Below, piece after piece: positions 1 through 13,014 of a DNA stretch of 64,000 bases; the stretch's first letter is position 1, and every line of letters starts with the position of its first letter. This DNA is from Larus michahellis (taxonomy: Eukaryota; Chordata; Aves; Charadriiformes; Laridae). The notes under the pieces were generated by a model. The model searched no databases and had not been told where the DNA came from. It saw only the letters and a list, made by a program, of their open reading frames with translations. A program made the position numbers and the translations under genes. The stretch is taken from contig NC_133914.1 of NCBI RefSeq assembly GCF_964199755.1, positions 3,534,001 through 3,598,000 of the forward strand, in the 5' to 3' direction.

Positions 1-1739
1 GGCTCAGATAAGTTTGAAGCCTTATCAACCTTTGAAGATCTCTCCCAGCACTCTGCACTCCTTCATCTTCATATCCTAAACTCCTTCTTCAGCAGGATTT
101 CTCTGATTCAGTGTTGGTTCTGCAAGGCCGTGCCTACAGTCCTGCTACAGCAGAATTTCAGCCTGACCGCGCGGACAGGTGTGAGCGGTGCAGGTAAGAA
201 CAGAGGTTGGAGCACCCAGCGCCCGTAGAGATGAGGGGGTGGGTGGATTGTGGGGAGCACCATGTTCTCCGCACCGCTGGAGAGGCCCCAACACAAGGCT
301 ACAAAGCGCAGATGGAGGGAGCTGGGACTCCCCCAGTGGCTCGCCCCAGGTTTCTGCGCGGTGGAACCGCTCTGCCCCGTGAGCGGCCATTGCTGTGGCG
401 GAGGCTGGGCCTTGGGGAAACCCCTGCTTGTGGAGGCAGCTGGCTCCGCAGGGAGGGCTGCAGGCAACTGTCAGCTTTTTTTCATGTTGTGGGCTCTTGG
501 TGACCTCTTATCCCTCAATTCGTTGCTCTAAAAGTCTGATTTGGGTGTAACTTCCTACCAGTGTAAGCACAGTGCTACCTGCCTGATTCTCTTCTCGGTT
601 ACGCTAGGCTAAGTCCATTGATTCCAGCAGCATTACGCCCAGTTCATGACAGCAAAAGTCATCTCTCATTAGGTTCCCAGCAGAAGAACGATGAATTTTG
701 CTGGGTTTTACAGTGGTCCGTTTCATGCTGGCCACAAACCTGTCCTAAGTTTTGCCGGGTGAGAACCGCGCTGTCTGGAGCTGTGTGTGTCCGCACTGCG
801 CAAACGCCTTCCCCCCCCCCTCTCTCTTCACGGAACGGAGGAGAGAACCAGGCGCTTTTTCCGTGCAGGTTCTGGGTAATCCTGACTTTGTCAGGTTTGA
901 AATCACAGTAACTCCGCTGCGTGCAGGGCAACGCAAGTTGATTCACACCAGCGTAAGAGCAGAGTCACCGCCCCCCGCCGAGGTGGGTGTTTTGCTGACT
1001 GGCTCAGTATCGTTCATCCCTTCCAGCAAAGGCGAGTTGCTGGCGAGGTTGCGTAAAGCAGAGCTCCCAAATATGTGAAAGCATTCTTGACTCTTTGCCC
1101 GGAGCCCACCAGTTCCTTTTGAAGATTAAGATACGAGTGATGAAGGCGATTCACCTCTGAGCGAGCAAAGGTCGTGTGAAAGTATGAACCCACTTGTGTT
1201 TTGCAAAGGGCTGGTGCTGACAAATGGGAGCAGCTTCCTCGGGAGCAGTGTCTGCTCCGGACGGTCGGCAGCTGGTTTGTGCTGACTCGGGTCAGAAACG
1301 CTCAATTCAACTGGCTTGTGAAATGCGGCTGGCGGGTGTGCGGCGGAGGGTGTCCGGGCACACGGTGCGACACGCGTTCCGCACGGGCACCGGGCTCCTG
1401 CTGCGCCACGGCCTGATGCTGTGTGACAAACCCTGTGTCCGTCCTCTCGCGAGCGGGCGGCAGAGGCACAGGATTTTCCCACACTGCCCTTCTAACGTAT
1501 TTCTACCCTGATAAAGGATTCCCCGCCAGGGTAATGTCTCCTATGGGCATGGTCAGTCCCAGCACCTGTTTTCTCTTTGGTTTGGCAGGTGAAAGCACCA
1601 AGAGGAGTTTTTTGGCAATGCCCATTAATTGCATTAATTATTCAACATCTGCAAAACTAGAAACTTTCAAATCAACTTTAGTTAATGATTGTTTTCCTGA
1701 CAAGGAGGGGATCTCATCAATGCTGATCAATATCTAAAG

Positions 1740-2050
1740 CGCAGGCAGCAAGAGGATGGGGCCAGGCTCTTCTCAGTGGTGCCTGGGGACAGGACAAGGG
1801 GCAACGGGCATGAACTGGAACACGGGAAGCTCCATCCAAATATGAGGAAAAACTTCTTTGCTGTGAGGGTGGCAGAGCCCTGGCACAGGCTGCCCAGAGA
1901 GGTGGTGGAGTCTCCTTCTCTGGAGATATTCCAAACCCCGCCTGGAGGCGTTCCTGTGCCACCTGCTCTGGGTGACCCTGCTCTGGCAGGGGGTTGGACC
2001 AGATGATCCGCAGAGGTCCCTTCCGGCCCCCGCCAGCCTGTGAAGCTGCA
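1740..2050 (+). repeat. CR1 LINE 3' fragment
   Basis: The text follows the avian CR1 3' end in sense orientation: a stretch resembling 'aggaaaaacttctttgctgt', then 'tggcacaggctgcccagag', a 'ggagatattcca' stretch, and a tail ending 'gatgatccgcagaggtccc'. The terminal octamer repeat is decayed. The open frames across 1717-2070 are products of this repeat and not genes. It is a 5'-truncated LINE copy of moderate age. Confidence 0.9.
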
Positions 2051-4688
2051 ATTCCAATATACGTTACCAAGTGCCGCTAATTAGCTGCTGAGCTATCAGC
2101 CAGCCAGACGCAGCAGGCTGAGGACAGGACTGCGCACCGTGAGTTAGCGTGTGCTTTGCAGAGTTTGACAGATGTCCCGTCTGAGGAACCCCGTGCTGGT
2201 GTCCGGGTTCTGCTGCTCACAGCGCTGGGAGCCGCTTCCTGCCGTAGCTGCAGATGGAGGAGCACTTCCCGGGCGCTCTGGGTGAATAAGCACCTGCAAT
2301 GACAGGGATGCATAAAAAAGAGAAACATGGAGCATGTGAGGCAAGTTGTGCAAGAGCCCTGGTATCCCCAGTGCTGGGCGGAGGGCTCTGCTCTTCACTT
2401 CTACAAACACCCAGTTTCTATGTCTTTATTCATGCTTATTCATCCCTTGCATCATCAACCAAGCAGCTGAGGATCTCGCTGTGTGGTGTGGTTCTCCATC
2501 ACTATAAAGGGCAAAACGGCATCCTGTGTTTTGTTAGGACACCCACACGTTGTGTTTGGAGATGCCCTGGCACTGGGCTGGGTATCGGAGAGGATCAAAG
2601 ACAGAGGGGAACGAAACTCTGCCGCCATCTGTGTGGCAGCGTGGAAAGCTTTAGCGCAGTCAGCGAGGGTCCCCTCTGCTCCGCTTTCTCACCCACATCC
2701 TCAGGTAGTTCCTTAGATTCGTATAACTAAAGTTCTGATGGGTGAGATGGGTACTAAAACCCCAGCCTGTGTCCATGTCCTGGTATCTTCATCTGGAAAG
2801 TGTCCATGGCCATAGAATTAGAGTTGAGTGCTAACGTTTGGTGCACGCAGACCTTGCTTTAGCTTTAGTATGTCGAGGGTTGTCTCGAGTGTACCTTTGA
2901 CTGTGACTCCCGTGCAAGGGATTGCCCAGAGTTCCCGGAAACACCGAGACCCTGGCTCCGAACAGCCCGGGCACCAACAGCTGCTGAATAACCAACCTTT
3001 AGTAAAGCTGCTGCTTCCTATCAGCCACTGACTGATCGAACTGTGAAGTATTTTGCCCCCCTGTAGCTCTGCTCGTTGTGGTATAGTACAGAAGGGTTCT
3101 GTACGTGTTCTTCTGGGCAAGGGCTCCAGTCACCTCTAATCTCGTGACCAGCTGTTTTGATCCAGTGGAATTTTCTTCCCCTCTTTTCAGGCTAGAGTGG
3201 GAAGGAGATGTGGGTTTTTTTCTAGTGACGGAGTAAAGGCTGCGTGGCTGGCTATGACTGTGGCCATGGTGTCCCCTTGTCCTTTTCATGCACTGACATA
3301 GTATTGCATGGGTTTCTAATCAAATTGGTACAAAAGATTGATGAAAATGAAAGATGGCATTTCCCCATCATCTGCAGAAGGTATTTCTAGCCCATTCCCT
3401 TCCTCTCTAATTAATCTGGTAACCGTCCTTAACAGCTGTGGGCCAGCTCTTCAGCATGAATAAACGGGCCTAGCTCTGCTCCTTTGACTGAAACGGGCCG
3501 ATTTACATTGGCTGGGGATCTCGTCCCAGCTTAGTCAGCAGAACAGCTCTGGGGAGCCGACGTGTTGATGCAGCGCGTTGCAAGTCCAGGATACGATCTG
3601 GACACGGCTCCAGAAAAGCCCATTACCTGAGTTGTGGTGCCATGAGGGCTCTGGAGACACTAACGGCACCAGCGTGTTCTCTCGCTGGTATAAAATCCAC
3701 AGCTGGGTGAGTTCAGACATTAGAAATAATAGCAGTATCGCTATTGCCTGCCTGTCCAGCCCTTCGGTAACCTCCCAGAAGGACTTACGAACCTTAGAAG
3801 AAATAAACAGGGCAAGGAATATGAGTCTGACTAACCGAAAAAATAATGTTACTTGCGCCTGGCAACAATTAGCCAAAGGCCACGGAGGGACACGATCCGC
3901 CCAGGCTGAGCTGAGCTCTGCCTCTGGACCATGACGCACTCTGTGTCTGCGCGGGAAAGAAACGCTCAATGCGAGGAGTCTGCAGCAGGGTCTGTCCCTG
4001 TCTCTGCCTCTCTCCTACCAACGCCCATGTCAGGGTGACAATTCCGTACTGTTCCCCGTGTGAGCTGGCCCTTTGCTGCCGAGGAACAGCTCGAGCAGTG
4101 AGCGTTACCTGCAGGGCTGCGGCAGTTGCCCACTGGTCCTGGCTGGAGGGACTGGTGGCCTGGCTGTAAGTCAGGGTGGTGTGTTTAACCCGTTCCTCAC
4201 TGAGGGTGCGTCCCTCCTCCCGCTTCCCCAGGCATTTCCTGATTACAAGCTGCAGGATGTTTCTTCTCCCATTTTACTCAGCTTTACATCAGGAAAGCTC
4301 CAGGGAAGCCTGTGGAGGATGGAACAGCCAGGGGGGTATGAAACCAAGGAGGCTGTGCTGAGGTGCTCTGTGCCGCTGCTCTCCAGCTGGGGCACAGAGC
4401 CTCTCGCTACTCTGAGAAGGCATGTTTTTTTAAACCTCTTCTCTCCCTGCAAGTGCTCTTCTCTTCCAATCAAACAGAGAAATATTGCAGGTGAAACGTC
4501 TGTTGTACCAACAGCCAGAATTATGTGTTAGTTTTACACATGCACCAGAACTCACAGAACCTGTTTGTCAAACGCCCTGACAGTCAGTGATGCTTTAATG
4601 GCCTTTACATTGCAAACATGCTTTTTGAATCTTGCCTTTAAAAATAATATTGTAAAATATGGATGAACAAGTTGGATAAAGAAGTCAG

Positions 4689-4745
4689 GACTCTAGTGCT
4701 GCTTCTGCCACGTTGCTGCTGTGTGGCCCTTTGGATGATAGCAGA
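4689..4745 (+). repeat. MIR-like SINE relic
   Basis: A short stretch reads like the MIR core in sense orientation: 'ctctagtgctgcttctgcca' followed by 'gctgtgtggccctttgg', matching the 'ggctctgccactta...gctgtgtgaccttggg' pattern. It is heavily worn and was identified by eye only. Confidence 0.4.
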
Positions 4746-6339
4746 CCATCTGAAGGTGTCAGGAGATGCTAAGCTCTGATCTTATAAGGATTTAGACATT
4801 TGGTGCTCGTCATAAACCTACTGCCCCCCGTTCACAAGGGGTCCTACACGCCACCTGCTACTGAGTTAAGTGCCTTTTGGAAATGCTGTGTGTCTTCAGG
4901 TGTCCGCAGGCCTTTGCAGGTGAGCTCTCCGAATTTCTGAGCTTCATTTTTTTTCCTGTTGAGCGGGCAGTAGAGCTGTTTAGTCACATTTGTGTTTTGC
5001 TATCTCTAGTCGCGAGAAGTACTTCAGAACAATTTGTATTTTTTCCTGGCCCAGGGAACCTTTCCTGTGATCTGTTCCCCGTCCATCACCCTGTGTCAGC
5101 TCTTGAGCAGTCCTGCTTTGGACACCCTTTGTAATCCGCAAGGTCGTACTGCCGGGGTGAAGGAGGGTCTTTGCAAGGGGTGGCTGGAGCAGAGAGAGTC
5201 AAGCAGAATTTCTGCCTGTCAGGAGAAAGAGACATTTGAGGAACTTGTCCCAAACTTATGGGGTTTTATGTCTGGAAACAAAAGCTGTGGATTTTGTTAA
5301 GTGCCCTGGGGAGGTGGATGCTTTATCCTCCTAAGCTAAAATCTTTGGGAAATGATCTGGGGGGAAAAGGGTTCAATTTCAATGCTATAGACAGCCCGCT
5401 TTGTTTATTGTAAAATACAAAGACTTCCCAGTGGTCCAGCCTCTGTAGAGACCCGGCTGCTCAGCTACTCCAGAGTGAGATAGCACTGAACCCAAGACAG
5501 AGATGCCAAATGACTCCAACTGGGAGTTCCTCCCATTCTCTCCCGCTGACTGAAACGGGAGAGGGAGCAGGCTCTAACGCCGGCAGTTGGGTGTGGAGTG
5601 TTTTTCTGTTTTCTGATAACACAGACTGGCGATCTTCTCTCCTCATATTTAATTTGCCTTTTCCTCTATCCCTCTGTCCTTATCAAAGGCTGCTTGGCAT
5701 TGCTTCCCTCCCAGCCTACAGCTTCCCACTCTTTTTACAAAACCCCTGTTATAAGATACAACTGCTGAGAGATGTAGTAAAGATACACCTGTTGGGTAAG
5801 GACAGCCGTGGGCTTTCTCATGTTCTCATTCTTTTCCATGGCCAGGAATTTATTGTTGATCTTAATCTTAGGCCAGGCAACGTCACTGCGTGGTGACAAT
5901 AAATTTACTTGAACAATTTGCTGATAGACAGATTTATTTGTCCTCCCATAAGGATACCAAGGGGGAGGAGGGCTTGGGAAAAGGGAGTTTCCTTTCATGC
6001 CTTTTAATTTCTCTGAAACAAGCGGTAGGATGGAATACATGGGAATGGCAGTTCCGTCTTGAAGGAAGTACTTGAAAGTTTTAAAAGGCTCTTTCCAGCT
6101 CTAATTCCCAGCCTTAGCAGGGGCTGAGGAAATGTCCATGCTTTACCCATCAGGTTCCTTGAGCTGCCGGGCAGCCACGACCACGTCCCACCGCTCCTGC
6201 CCAGTGGTTCCCAGATTTGACTCTCTAAGCCCAGTGTGTTCTCTGGGGGTGAGATTAGGCATTGGCAACGCAAAAGAAACACAGCCTAGTGCTGAAAACC
6301 TCTTCCTGGGATGTGAGGCATCTTTTTTCCAGGTCATGT

Positions 6340-6435
6340 GTGCTCTGGCTTCTTACTCTGTAAAATGGGGATAAGAAATTACCCCTACATCATAAGGGTG
6401 GTGCAGTATTTAATTACTGTTTGTAAATGTCTGAG
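6340..6435 (+). repeat. MIR-like SINE relic (3' half)
   Basis: The segment 'ctctgtaaaatggggataag' followed by 'cctacatcataagggtggtg' and 'tttgtaaatgtct' matches the 3' half of MIR in sense orientation. It lies about 240 bases downstream, in the direction of STPG1 transcription, of the STPG1 exon ending at 6670. Confidence 0.5.
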
Positions 6436-6669
6436 AGATCATCTGATAAAGGTACCTCTGATACACTGCTCCAGGGTGTTATCAACCCACACTCCCCTCC
6501 AAGGCAGTGCACTGTAACACTTCCACCTCTGAGCCAGTTCCCCTAAACCTGTGGCAATAACTGGCCACGTTGGACCAGGAGATACAGTGGGACACTGCGG
6601 GGTCACTCTGCTGTCTGACGTATTTTCCTCTGTCCCATGAAAGTGGCGTGTCTTCCAGGCTGGACTTAC

Positions 6670-6835
6670 CTGAAAGGAGTTTTCTTTGCTCCCTTGGTAG
6701 GTTTATGTGGCTGACGGGCTGCAGGCTCTGGAGTAAATCTGTCCATCCGCATTAGGTGGGAGGTCTTTGACTTGAAGCAGGAGGTGATACCCTTGGGAGA
6801 CACCGCGATGAGGGAATCGCTGATGTTGTAGTGAC
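6670..6835 (-). CDS. STPG1: STPG1 internal coding exon (sperm-tail PG-rich repeat protein)
   Basis: On the minus strand a consensus acceptor (ctacaag on the plus strand, read as ...ttgtag) precedes 166 bases. They are open in the frame giving HYNISDSLIAVSPKG, then TSCFKSKTSHL, and end near TKGAKKTPF before a perfect GTAAGT donor. Phrases such as 'HYN-SDSL', 'SCFKSKT' and 'TK--KKT-F' recall human STPG1, a protein of sperm-tail PG-rich repeats linked to the axoneme and apoptosis. The exon starts with two bases that complete a split glycine codon. That fits the single G left by the exon at 13015-13088 exactly, so the two may be consecutive. It ends with two leftover bases. The synteny (STPG1 head-to-head with NIPAL3) supports the call. 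Confidence 0.75.
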
Positions 6836-8513
6836 CTACAAGACAAACAGGAAAGGGATGTAAATAGCAAACAAGGCCACAACGGTGGCACTGAGGAAAG
6901 AGAGTGCATCAGTCAGTGAATGTAATAGAAGGAAAAAGAACCGGTATAACAGGACTGCGTGGGGAAATCGCTTCTGGATTTAAAAAGCGCTGTCCTGGGC
7001 AGAGCTTATTTCGAGGGACACTGATAAGGCAACACTAAACTTTGTCCTGAGCATAGGAACTAGTGGAGATACTAGCAATTTTAGAGAAACAAACAAACAG
7101 GAGGAGAACTCACACGTGGCATAACTTGTAAGATAAGCTACAAAGCTACCTGCCCTCACACTCCAGGTCGCAAAACTCACCGGGCAATGGGCCAGTAGAC
7201 TTCTTTTCCAGCTTAAATACTGTGGAGCTTGGTACATTATGCACTAATGTGGCTTCTCCTGAGGCCTCTGGCACTCACACTGCACTGTGGGGTGTTCTAG
7301 TGATTCCTTACGGCTACTCAAAACTGTCAGGATGGTTTCTGGATGGTTGTCTCAGCAGAGGTTCAAAGGGACCTACCCACAGCTCTTGGAAGGGAGACTC
7401 ACTGGTGTCCTGACACCCGGTTAAATCTAACAGGCCTTAAGAAGCTCTGAGTGACCTGAATTTGTGAGTGACGGTGCTCTGCACCCTGGAGAATCAGAAC
7501 CAAAATCATCAGCAACATCTTTCCGCCCAGCTCAAGGCTCGCCTATATGGAGAAGGCCATTTTCCAATTTTTTCCGAATTTAATCCTCTTGTGGTTTTGG
7601 ACACAAACACTGTCTGGCCAGAAACGTTGTTGCTTTGCTTGCAGAAATCCATAGAGGTCTGTTTCGGAAAAAGAAAAAGGGCTTGTGAATGCCTTTGAAT
7701 TGACTTTACCTGTGGGTAATTACCAACAAAGGAAAACCCACATTTAAAATCCAGTTGTCTCCATTGTGAGTGGTTCTAATGATAGAGCTGTAGGCAGTAT
7801 TAGGGCCGAAATCTGAGAGTGCTTACCAATTGTAGGTAGGTCTCTTTGTGACTGCCCGGCAGGTAAAGGTTGCATTTACACAGACGCCGAGGATTTGAAA
7901 CCCTTGCAGAAAATGTGGCTTTGTGTGTTTAACTGCTGACTTCTCCGATGTCAGCTCTAAGTGTCCGGTTTGGTTCAAGTCACCGACTGAGCACAGAATT
8001 TGAGACGGTGCTGCCAAGACACCAAAGGGGCATCTGCAAAGGGGCTCCTGGAAAGGGCTACAGAGGAAATGGGATGTCTCTGCGGCTGTCACTGCTGGGA
8101 CTGCGGGGTGGGCCGGTGCCTTTGAGCTAAGGATGACTTGAAGAATCTGTATTTCAGTCCCTTCAAGCCTGCAGATAACTGCTGGAGTGTTTGTGCCCTC
8201 CCGCAGCTTGTACCAAGCTCAGTGTGCTGCGCTGTTGTTACGCTGCTAGCGGTCCCCGAGATAATTGACTTGGACAGACGTGCCAAAAGTCCCTGGGGGA
8301 GCAGGTCACCCTGCTCTTGTGGAGTGCTCAGCCACCTGCTGCAGTCACTGCCCTGGTGCTGTAGTTAGAGAAAACATCTAACAGTCAAGGCTAATTCACT
8401 GGTGTAAGTGGAGGGGTCCAGTTCATGCACAAGAGTGAGGAGGTCGCAAGGAACCTGCATAAAAGACTTAAACACGAGAAGGCTGATGCTTTTTCCCTGA
8501 TTTTTTTTTTTCA

Positions 8514-8655
8514 TGTATTGCCCCATCCCTGGAGGGGTTCAAGGCCAGGCTGGACAGGGCTTGAAGCAACCTGGTCTGGTGGGAGGTGTCCCTGCCCAGG
8601 CACTGGATGATCTTTAAGGTCCCTTCCAACCCGAACCATTCTGTGATTCTATATT
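8514..8655 (+). repeat. CR1 LINE 3' fragment with octamer tail
   Basis: The fragment reads 'ccctggaggggttcaaggcc', 'aggctggacagggcttg', and 'aaggtcccttccaacccga', ending in 'attctgtgattctata'. That is the typical CR1 3' end with its ATTCTRTG microsatellite. It is a strongly 5'-truncated sense copy lying in an STPG1 intron, antisense to the gene. Low divergence from the consensus suggests a relatively young copy. Confidence 0.93.
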
Positions 8656-9864
8656 CGGCTAGCGAAATGCCTACAATAATCATGATGTTTAACTGGCTTT
8701 ATTTTAATATAGGGTTTGGTTTTGTTTGAGGACAGCTTGGGACACTGTTTTCTTGTTTCTCGCTCAGTTTTTCTCCAATATTCATCAACTTTCAGCTGTC
8801 ACTGCTTCATAAGCAGATCCTCCAGTTACTAGACAAAAGTTCCTTTTTGCCTGTGTGAGAGCACTGACCACGTAAAGACTGCAGGATCTGGCCTTCATTT
8901 TTTTTCTCAGATGTCTCTTTGTCTATAGTCATAAATTATCAGACACTGCCATCTTTTAAATAGATCGTTTCCTGTTCTGCTTCTTGTAGGTTAGATATTA
9001 TCTCCTACAGTAAATCATGAGTCAGTGATTAATTCAAGAAGGCCGTTCCCAGAAGCAAATTCTTACAATGTTAAAAATAATATGATGCGAATCCATTATA
9101 GTATGATATAGAAAATAATTATGGCCTGCAAACTAGTTTAATCAACTTGGAACATGCTGGGGCAGATCCGCAGTCGGAGTGAGTCATTATAAGAAAGTTC
9201 ACAGTCTTAGCGTATAGGTTGTGTGAGCGAACACGATTACCCCACGTCAGCTGAGTCTCGGTAACTCTGTACGTGTGCTCTTTGCACACCCAAATTGTGA
9301 GGTAAGACGTGTTTGTTTAAACCACCTTTGCTGATGTTTAAACTATATCAAATTACTTTATAAAAGCATGAATTGCTTCAAGAACACGCATGCAGCCAGT
9401 TAAGATGTCTCAGATGATGAGTGGCAACTTATTAAGCTTATTAAATTGTGTCGTCTTCATTCTGTCTCAAACAGCTACGCAAAGTCATCAAGTACTGTAA
9501 AGTGTCAACATGCTCTGCCTCACCGCGCAGTGGATGTATCTTGCATTAAAGTGCAGTTTAAAAGGGGATGGCTCACTAGGAAATGGCTGCAATGCAGATG
9601 TGCTGTGCAGAAAAAGACAAAAACTCTCTCTAAAGAATAACAAAACAATCCAAAAGTAATCACAGCTATAGCAAGATACCATTGAAGGGACAGAAAAGTC
9701 CATTAGCAGCGCGTATATTATTATAAACTATCTGATAATTGTTAATAACACTTTGTGTTTTGTTAATATCTTCCATATCTGAAAACATTCTGAATTCCTG
9801 TGGACTAAAGCTTACAACACCCCGGAGAAGCCTGGTCACCATGGCATGGGTGGGGAGCATCAGG

Positions 9865-9945
9865 CAGAGAACAGTTAAGTGACTTACACAAGGGTGAATC
9901 AGCAGGAGGTTGAGGAACTGAACCTGACGGCTAGGTCCTCGGCTG
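9865..9945 (-). repeat. MIR-like SINE relic
   Basis: The plus-strand text 'gagaacagttaagtgactta' followed by 'cacaagggtgaatcagcagg' matches the complement of the MIR core ('gttaagtgacttgcccaaggtcacacagc'). Identification is by eye only. Confidence 0.45.
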
Positions 9946-10589
9946 ATACAAACTGGCACGGCTCCACAGCAAGTGGAAGGGCACAGTCAATTACATCAGT
10001 TGTACGTACGCAGACCTGATTCCCGGCTCTGAGGTTGAACCTCAAAAGCCAGTACCTGTTAGAGATGTAACATTCACCTGCCTTGAGCTTCTGGGCAGAA
10101 GTTCCCTCTAACCAACCAAGGCAGGCTGGATTTCTGGGATGAAAACTCATGAGATGATATGGGGTCTTTCGGTATCAAGGACAGGGGTTGCTGCAGTCCC
10201 AGGGTCAGGGAAAACACAACCAATTCTTTTAGGAATAACTCTGAGAACAGCGATGATGGAACAGAGCAATGGTCCGTACAGTCCATATGTATCTAAACAA
10301 CTTTTAAACCTCGCTTACAATTGGTCTTACTGGCCCTTATTGCTGCGAGTTCCACAAATGAACTACCATTAATTATTTTTTTTTTGTTTGTACATCTGTT
10401 GCTCCAAACAGCTTTAATGGTAAATTGCCATCCCAGTTTACAAATGGAGAACAAACGCTATTTGTACAATTACTTCCTTCTTTCAAGTTTAAATTTATTG
10501 GGTTTTAAGTTTATGCTGATATTCTTCTGGTTTATATGATATGGGAGAAGCTCGCTATTTCATTTTTCTTAATTATCTATCTCACATAC

Positions 10590-10870
10590 ATTTCAAGCCA
10601 TCTTATTTGCCTTCTCTCTAAATTAAACATCTTCAGCATGTTCAGTTTTTACCGGGACTCTAATGATCATAGCTCTCATTTCTAAATTGCATTTATTTCT
10701 GCCGTAGCCTTTTTTTAGAGTCAGAGTGGCCAGAACTAAACATAACGTTCCAGCTGAAGGTGTACCAGCAGCATAAATGACGGTATTATTGTGTTTCCTG
10801 TATCATTTTCCAAGCCATCACTTACACCCCCAAATTCTACACTTTAATTGTAATTGTGCATTAAGGTAGA
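10590..10870 (-). repeat. Ancient L3/CR1-like LINE fragment
   Basis: Plus-strand phrases such as 'ctaaattaaacatcttcagc' and 'gtggccagaactaaacataa', then 'cgttccagctgaaggtgt' and a 'tattattgtgtttcctgtat' stretch, parallel the complementary 3' region of old CR1/L3 elements ('...ccagaactgaacacaatactccaggtgtggtc...'). The copy is far more diverged than the other CR1 fragments in this window, so it is probably an old insertion. Confidence 0.45.
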
Positions 10871-13014
10871 TGTCTTCATTGTTTCAAAATTATAATCCTT
10901 TAATGCAAGTCTCCTGTTGCATGGAAAACCTGAATATTTCTGAGTATGAGAAAAATCAAATTTCTCTACTGTCTACATGGCAATTTGTATAGACTGGGAG
11001 CCGCAGCAAATTGAAAATCTCACCTGTAACTTCTGAGTCGGACTTCATTAATTCAGCATGTGGGCAGGATGCGTTACTTGCAGTCACCACACCTTTCCTG
11101 GCTCTGTTCTCTTTCTGCGCTTTTCAAAATGAGGACTGGGAGGGATTCTATTTATAGAGCCAAACAAATCAAAAACTGTCTCTGTTGTACATGATACCTC
11201 CAGCTTTTCACGTGTGATCCCATGAAGTGCTGAATGCCCCTGGTAGCACGACCTACTTCTGTATCCCAGGAAATCCAGGAAAAAAGGTGGGATTTGGGAG
11301 ATCTAGGAGCATAAAAGACGAAAGAAATAGCTTTGTACTAACATAAATGTGAAATGATTCCAGTATTTAGGATGGAAAGAGCTGAAGTTCCTGATCTTTG
11401 AGAGAATTCTACCACTATGTGAACTTCATTAATTGTGTTGTCTGCCTGTTACCAATGGAAAACATTCTGGAAGTGCCTGGAAATTACTTAGTTCCTATTC
11501 TGATGAGTTCAGAGCTGGAATCAGACAATGATCAGATGTCCCCCAGAAAATAGCGCAAGTATAACAGTGAGCAAAAGAGCATGGGATGCTTGGGATTGAA
11601 GAACAAAGCAATGTGGAGCTGAGAGGTGAAAAGACCACAGCTCGGGCATTATTCCACTCATGCAAAGACACAAGGCTGAATGAATGGATTTGATTGTGTA
11701 GAAGTTTTCACAGGATCAAGAAGGAGCAGGTTCAAGGTTAAAGGTGGGGAAATGGAAGCCTCCACGGGGCGAGTATATGGTTGATTAAAACCCACCATCC
11801 AGACAGGACCTGTGCTGGTGGCCACACAGCAGCAGCAACCCTGGAAGGACTCGCTCCCCCTTAAGAAACAACCGTGAATGGCGGGGAGAAGAACGGAGGC
11901 TCTTGCTCTGCTTGGTCTTGCAAAAGAGTAGACTAAAGGGAAGAATAGATGGGAATGGGCAGGCAGAGTTGTCTGCTGGAGAAGACGCTGTTGATTTACA
12001 GTGAGATCATGGGCAAATCACCAGTCTGTTTTTCTACTGCAGCTGAGCTGTTTCTTGCTACATGCGACAAGTGTAATAGTGCTACTACAGTGCTAAAAAT
12101 AATAAAACCCAAACATGTGCCACTTCCATTAAAAGTGGAAGAGCACTGCAAGGAATCACAGCCCAGGTTTCCAGTTCTTGTGATTTGCACATGTAATCCT
12201 TGCGGATTTGGCCTTCCTCATAAAAATGCCACCCGAGTTATAAAGCAGATGGTCACAAATAATCTTTTCCACATTTTTTTTCTTTGTAGGGAAATGCTCT
12301 GGGACAACCCAAAAGCTGAGTTATGTGATGCAACTCTGGGAATTTCAGCAAAGCTGCTCTGACTTACGCAGTGTTTCAGTTCAGCCCCTGTGATGGGGCT
12401 GAACTCCTGGGATGCCAAACTTACAGGCGGAGATTTCTGAAGATGTGGTCTGAGGGCTTGTCCACATGGAGCAGGCGGGGATCCTGAGCTAGCTATTTTT
12501 TATCAACCCCCAGAACTAGAAGCAGAACAGACACTGCTTTGGTCTGGTCTTCGACTTGCATCTCCACATGGCCCTGCCACGTGGAAGCCCTGCCACGTGC
12601 CTGAGGTTCTCCAACCTGTTCTCCATGGACAAGAGGGTTGTGCTGAGGAAAGCAAGATTGGTCCAATTTGCTAGAACTGGCTATTAAAATTGCAGCAGGT
12701 TTCCAAAGCAGCTGATAAAAAACTGCATCTGCAAGCTCCATTCCCTGGTGTTGCCCAGGCTTGGTTTCTCCTGCTGACCAGCCTGCTGAGGCTTGGATGG
12801 AGTCCCACGCTCAGCCCTGCCCCATAAAGGGGAGTTACTACTCTGGTAGCACGTTCTTGATTAGCACCTTCCAGGATAGCACGTGTCAGGGAAAGAGCTA
12901 CAGAGCCCTTCTCCCGTCCGATGCACCCAGCTCTGGGCTTGGCATGCCCATCATCACCTCAGTGTTGTTGAAAGTAATTGGAGATTAGACATCTCCACGC
13001 CCTTGGAAATTTAC

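Larger units (their letters stand above)
1..6669 (-). other. STPG1: STPG1 intron or downstream region, no exon recognised
   Basis: This stretch lies 3' of the last STPG1 exon found. Both strands were read for PG-rich (PGPGxY-like) coding segments and for a terminal exon, and none was convincing. It contains a CR1 fragment at about 1740-2050, MIR-like fragments at about 4689-4745 and 6340-6435, and a modestly CpG-rich patch around 1320-1480 without a visible gene. The missing 3' exons of STPG1 may lie left of the window or may have been missed. Confidence 0.4.
6836..13014 (-). other. STPG1: STPG1 intron
   Basis: No convincing coding exon was seen here. The intron holds a CR1 3' fragment at 8514-8655, an MIR-like relic at about 9865-9945, an old L3/CR1-like LINE fragment at about 10590-10870 and otherwise unremarkable AT-rich sequence. 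Open frames such as those at 11949-12362 and 9899-10150 show no family resemblance. Confidence 0.5.

Noticed and set aside
3535-3969. 144-codon minus frame and overlapping 118-codon plus frame
   Set aside because: No domain, no splice context and no agreement with STPG1 phase or motifs.
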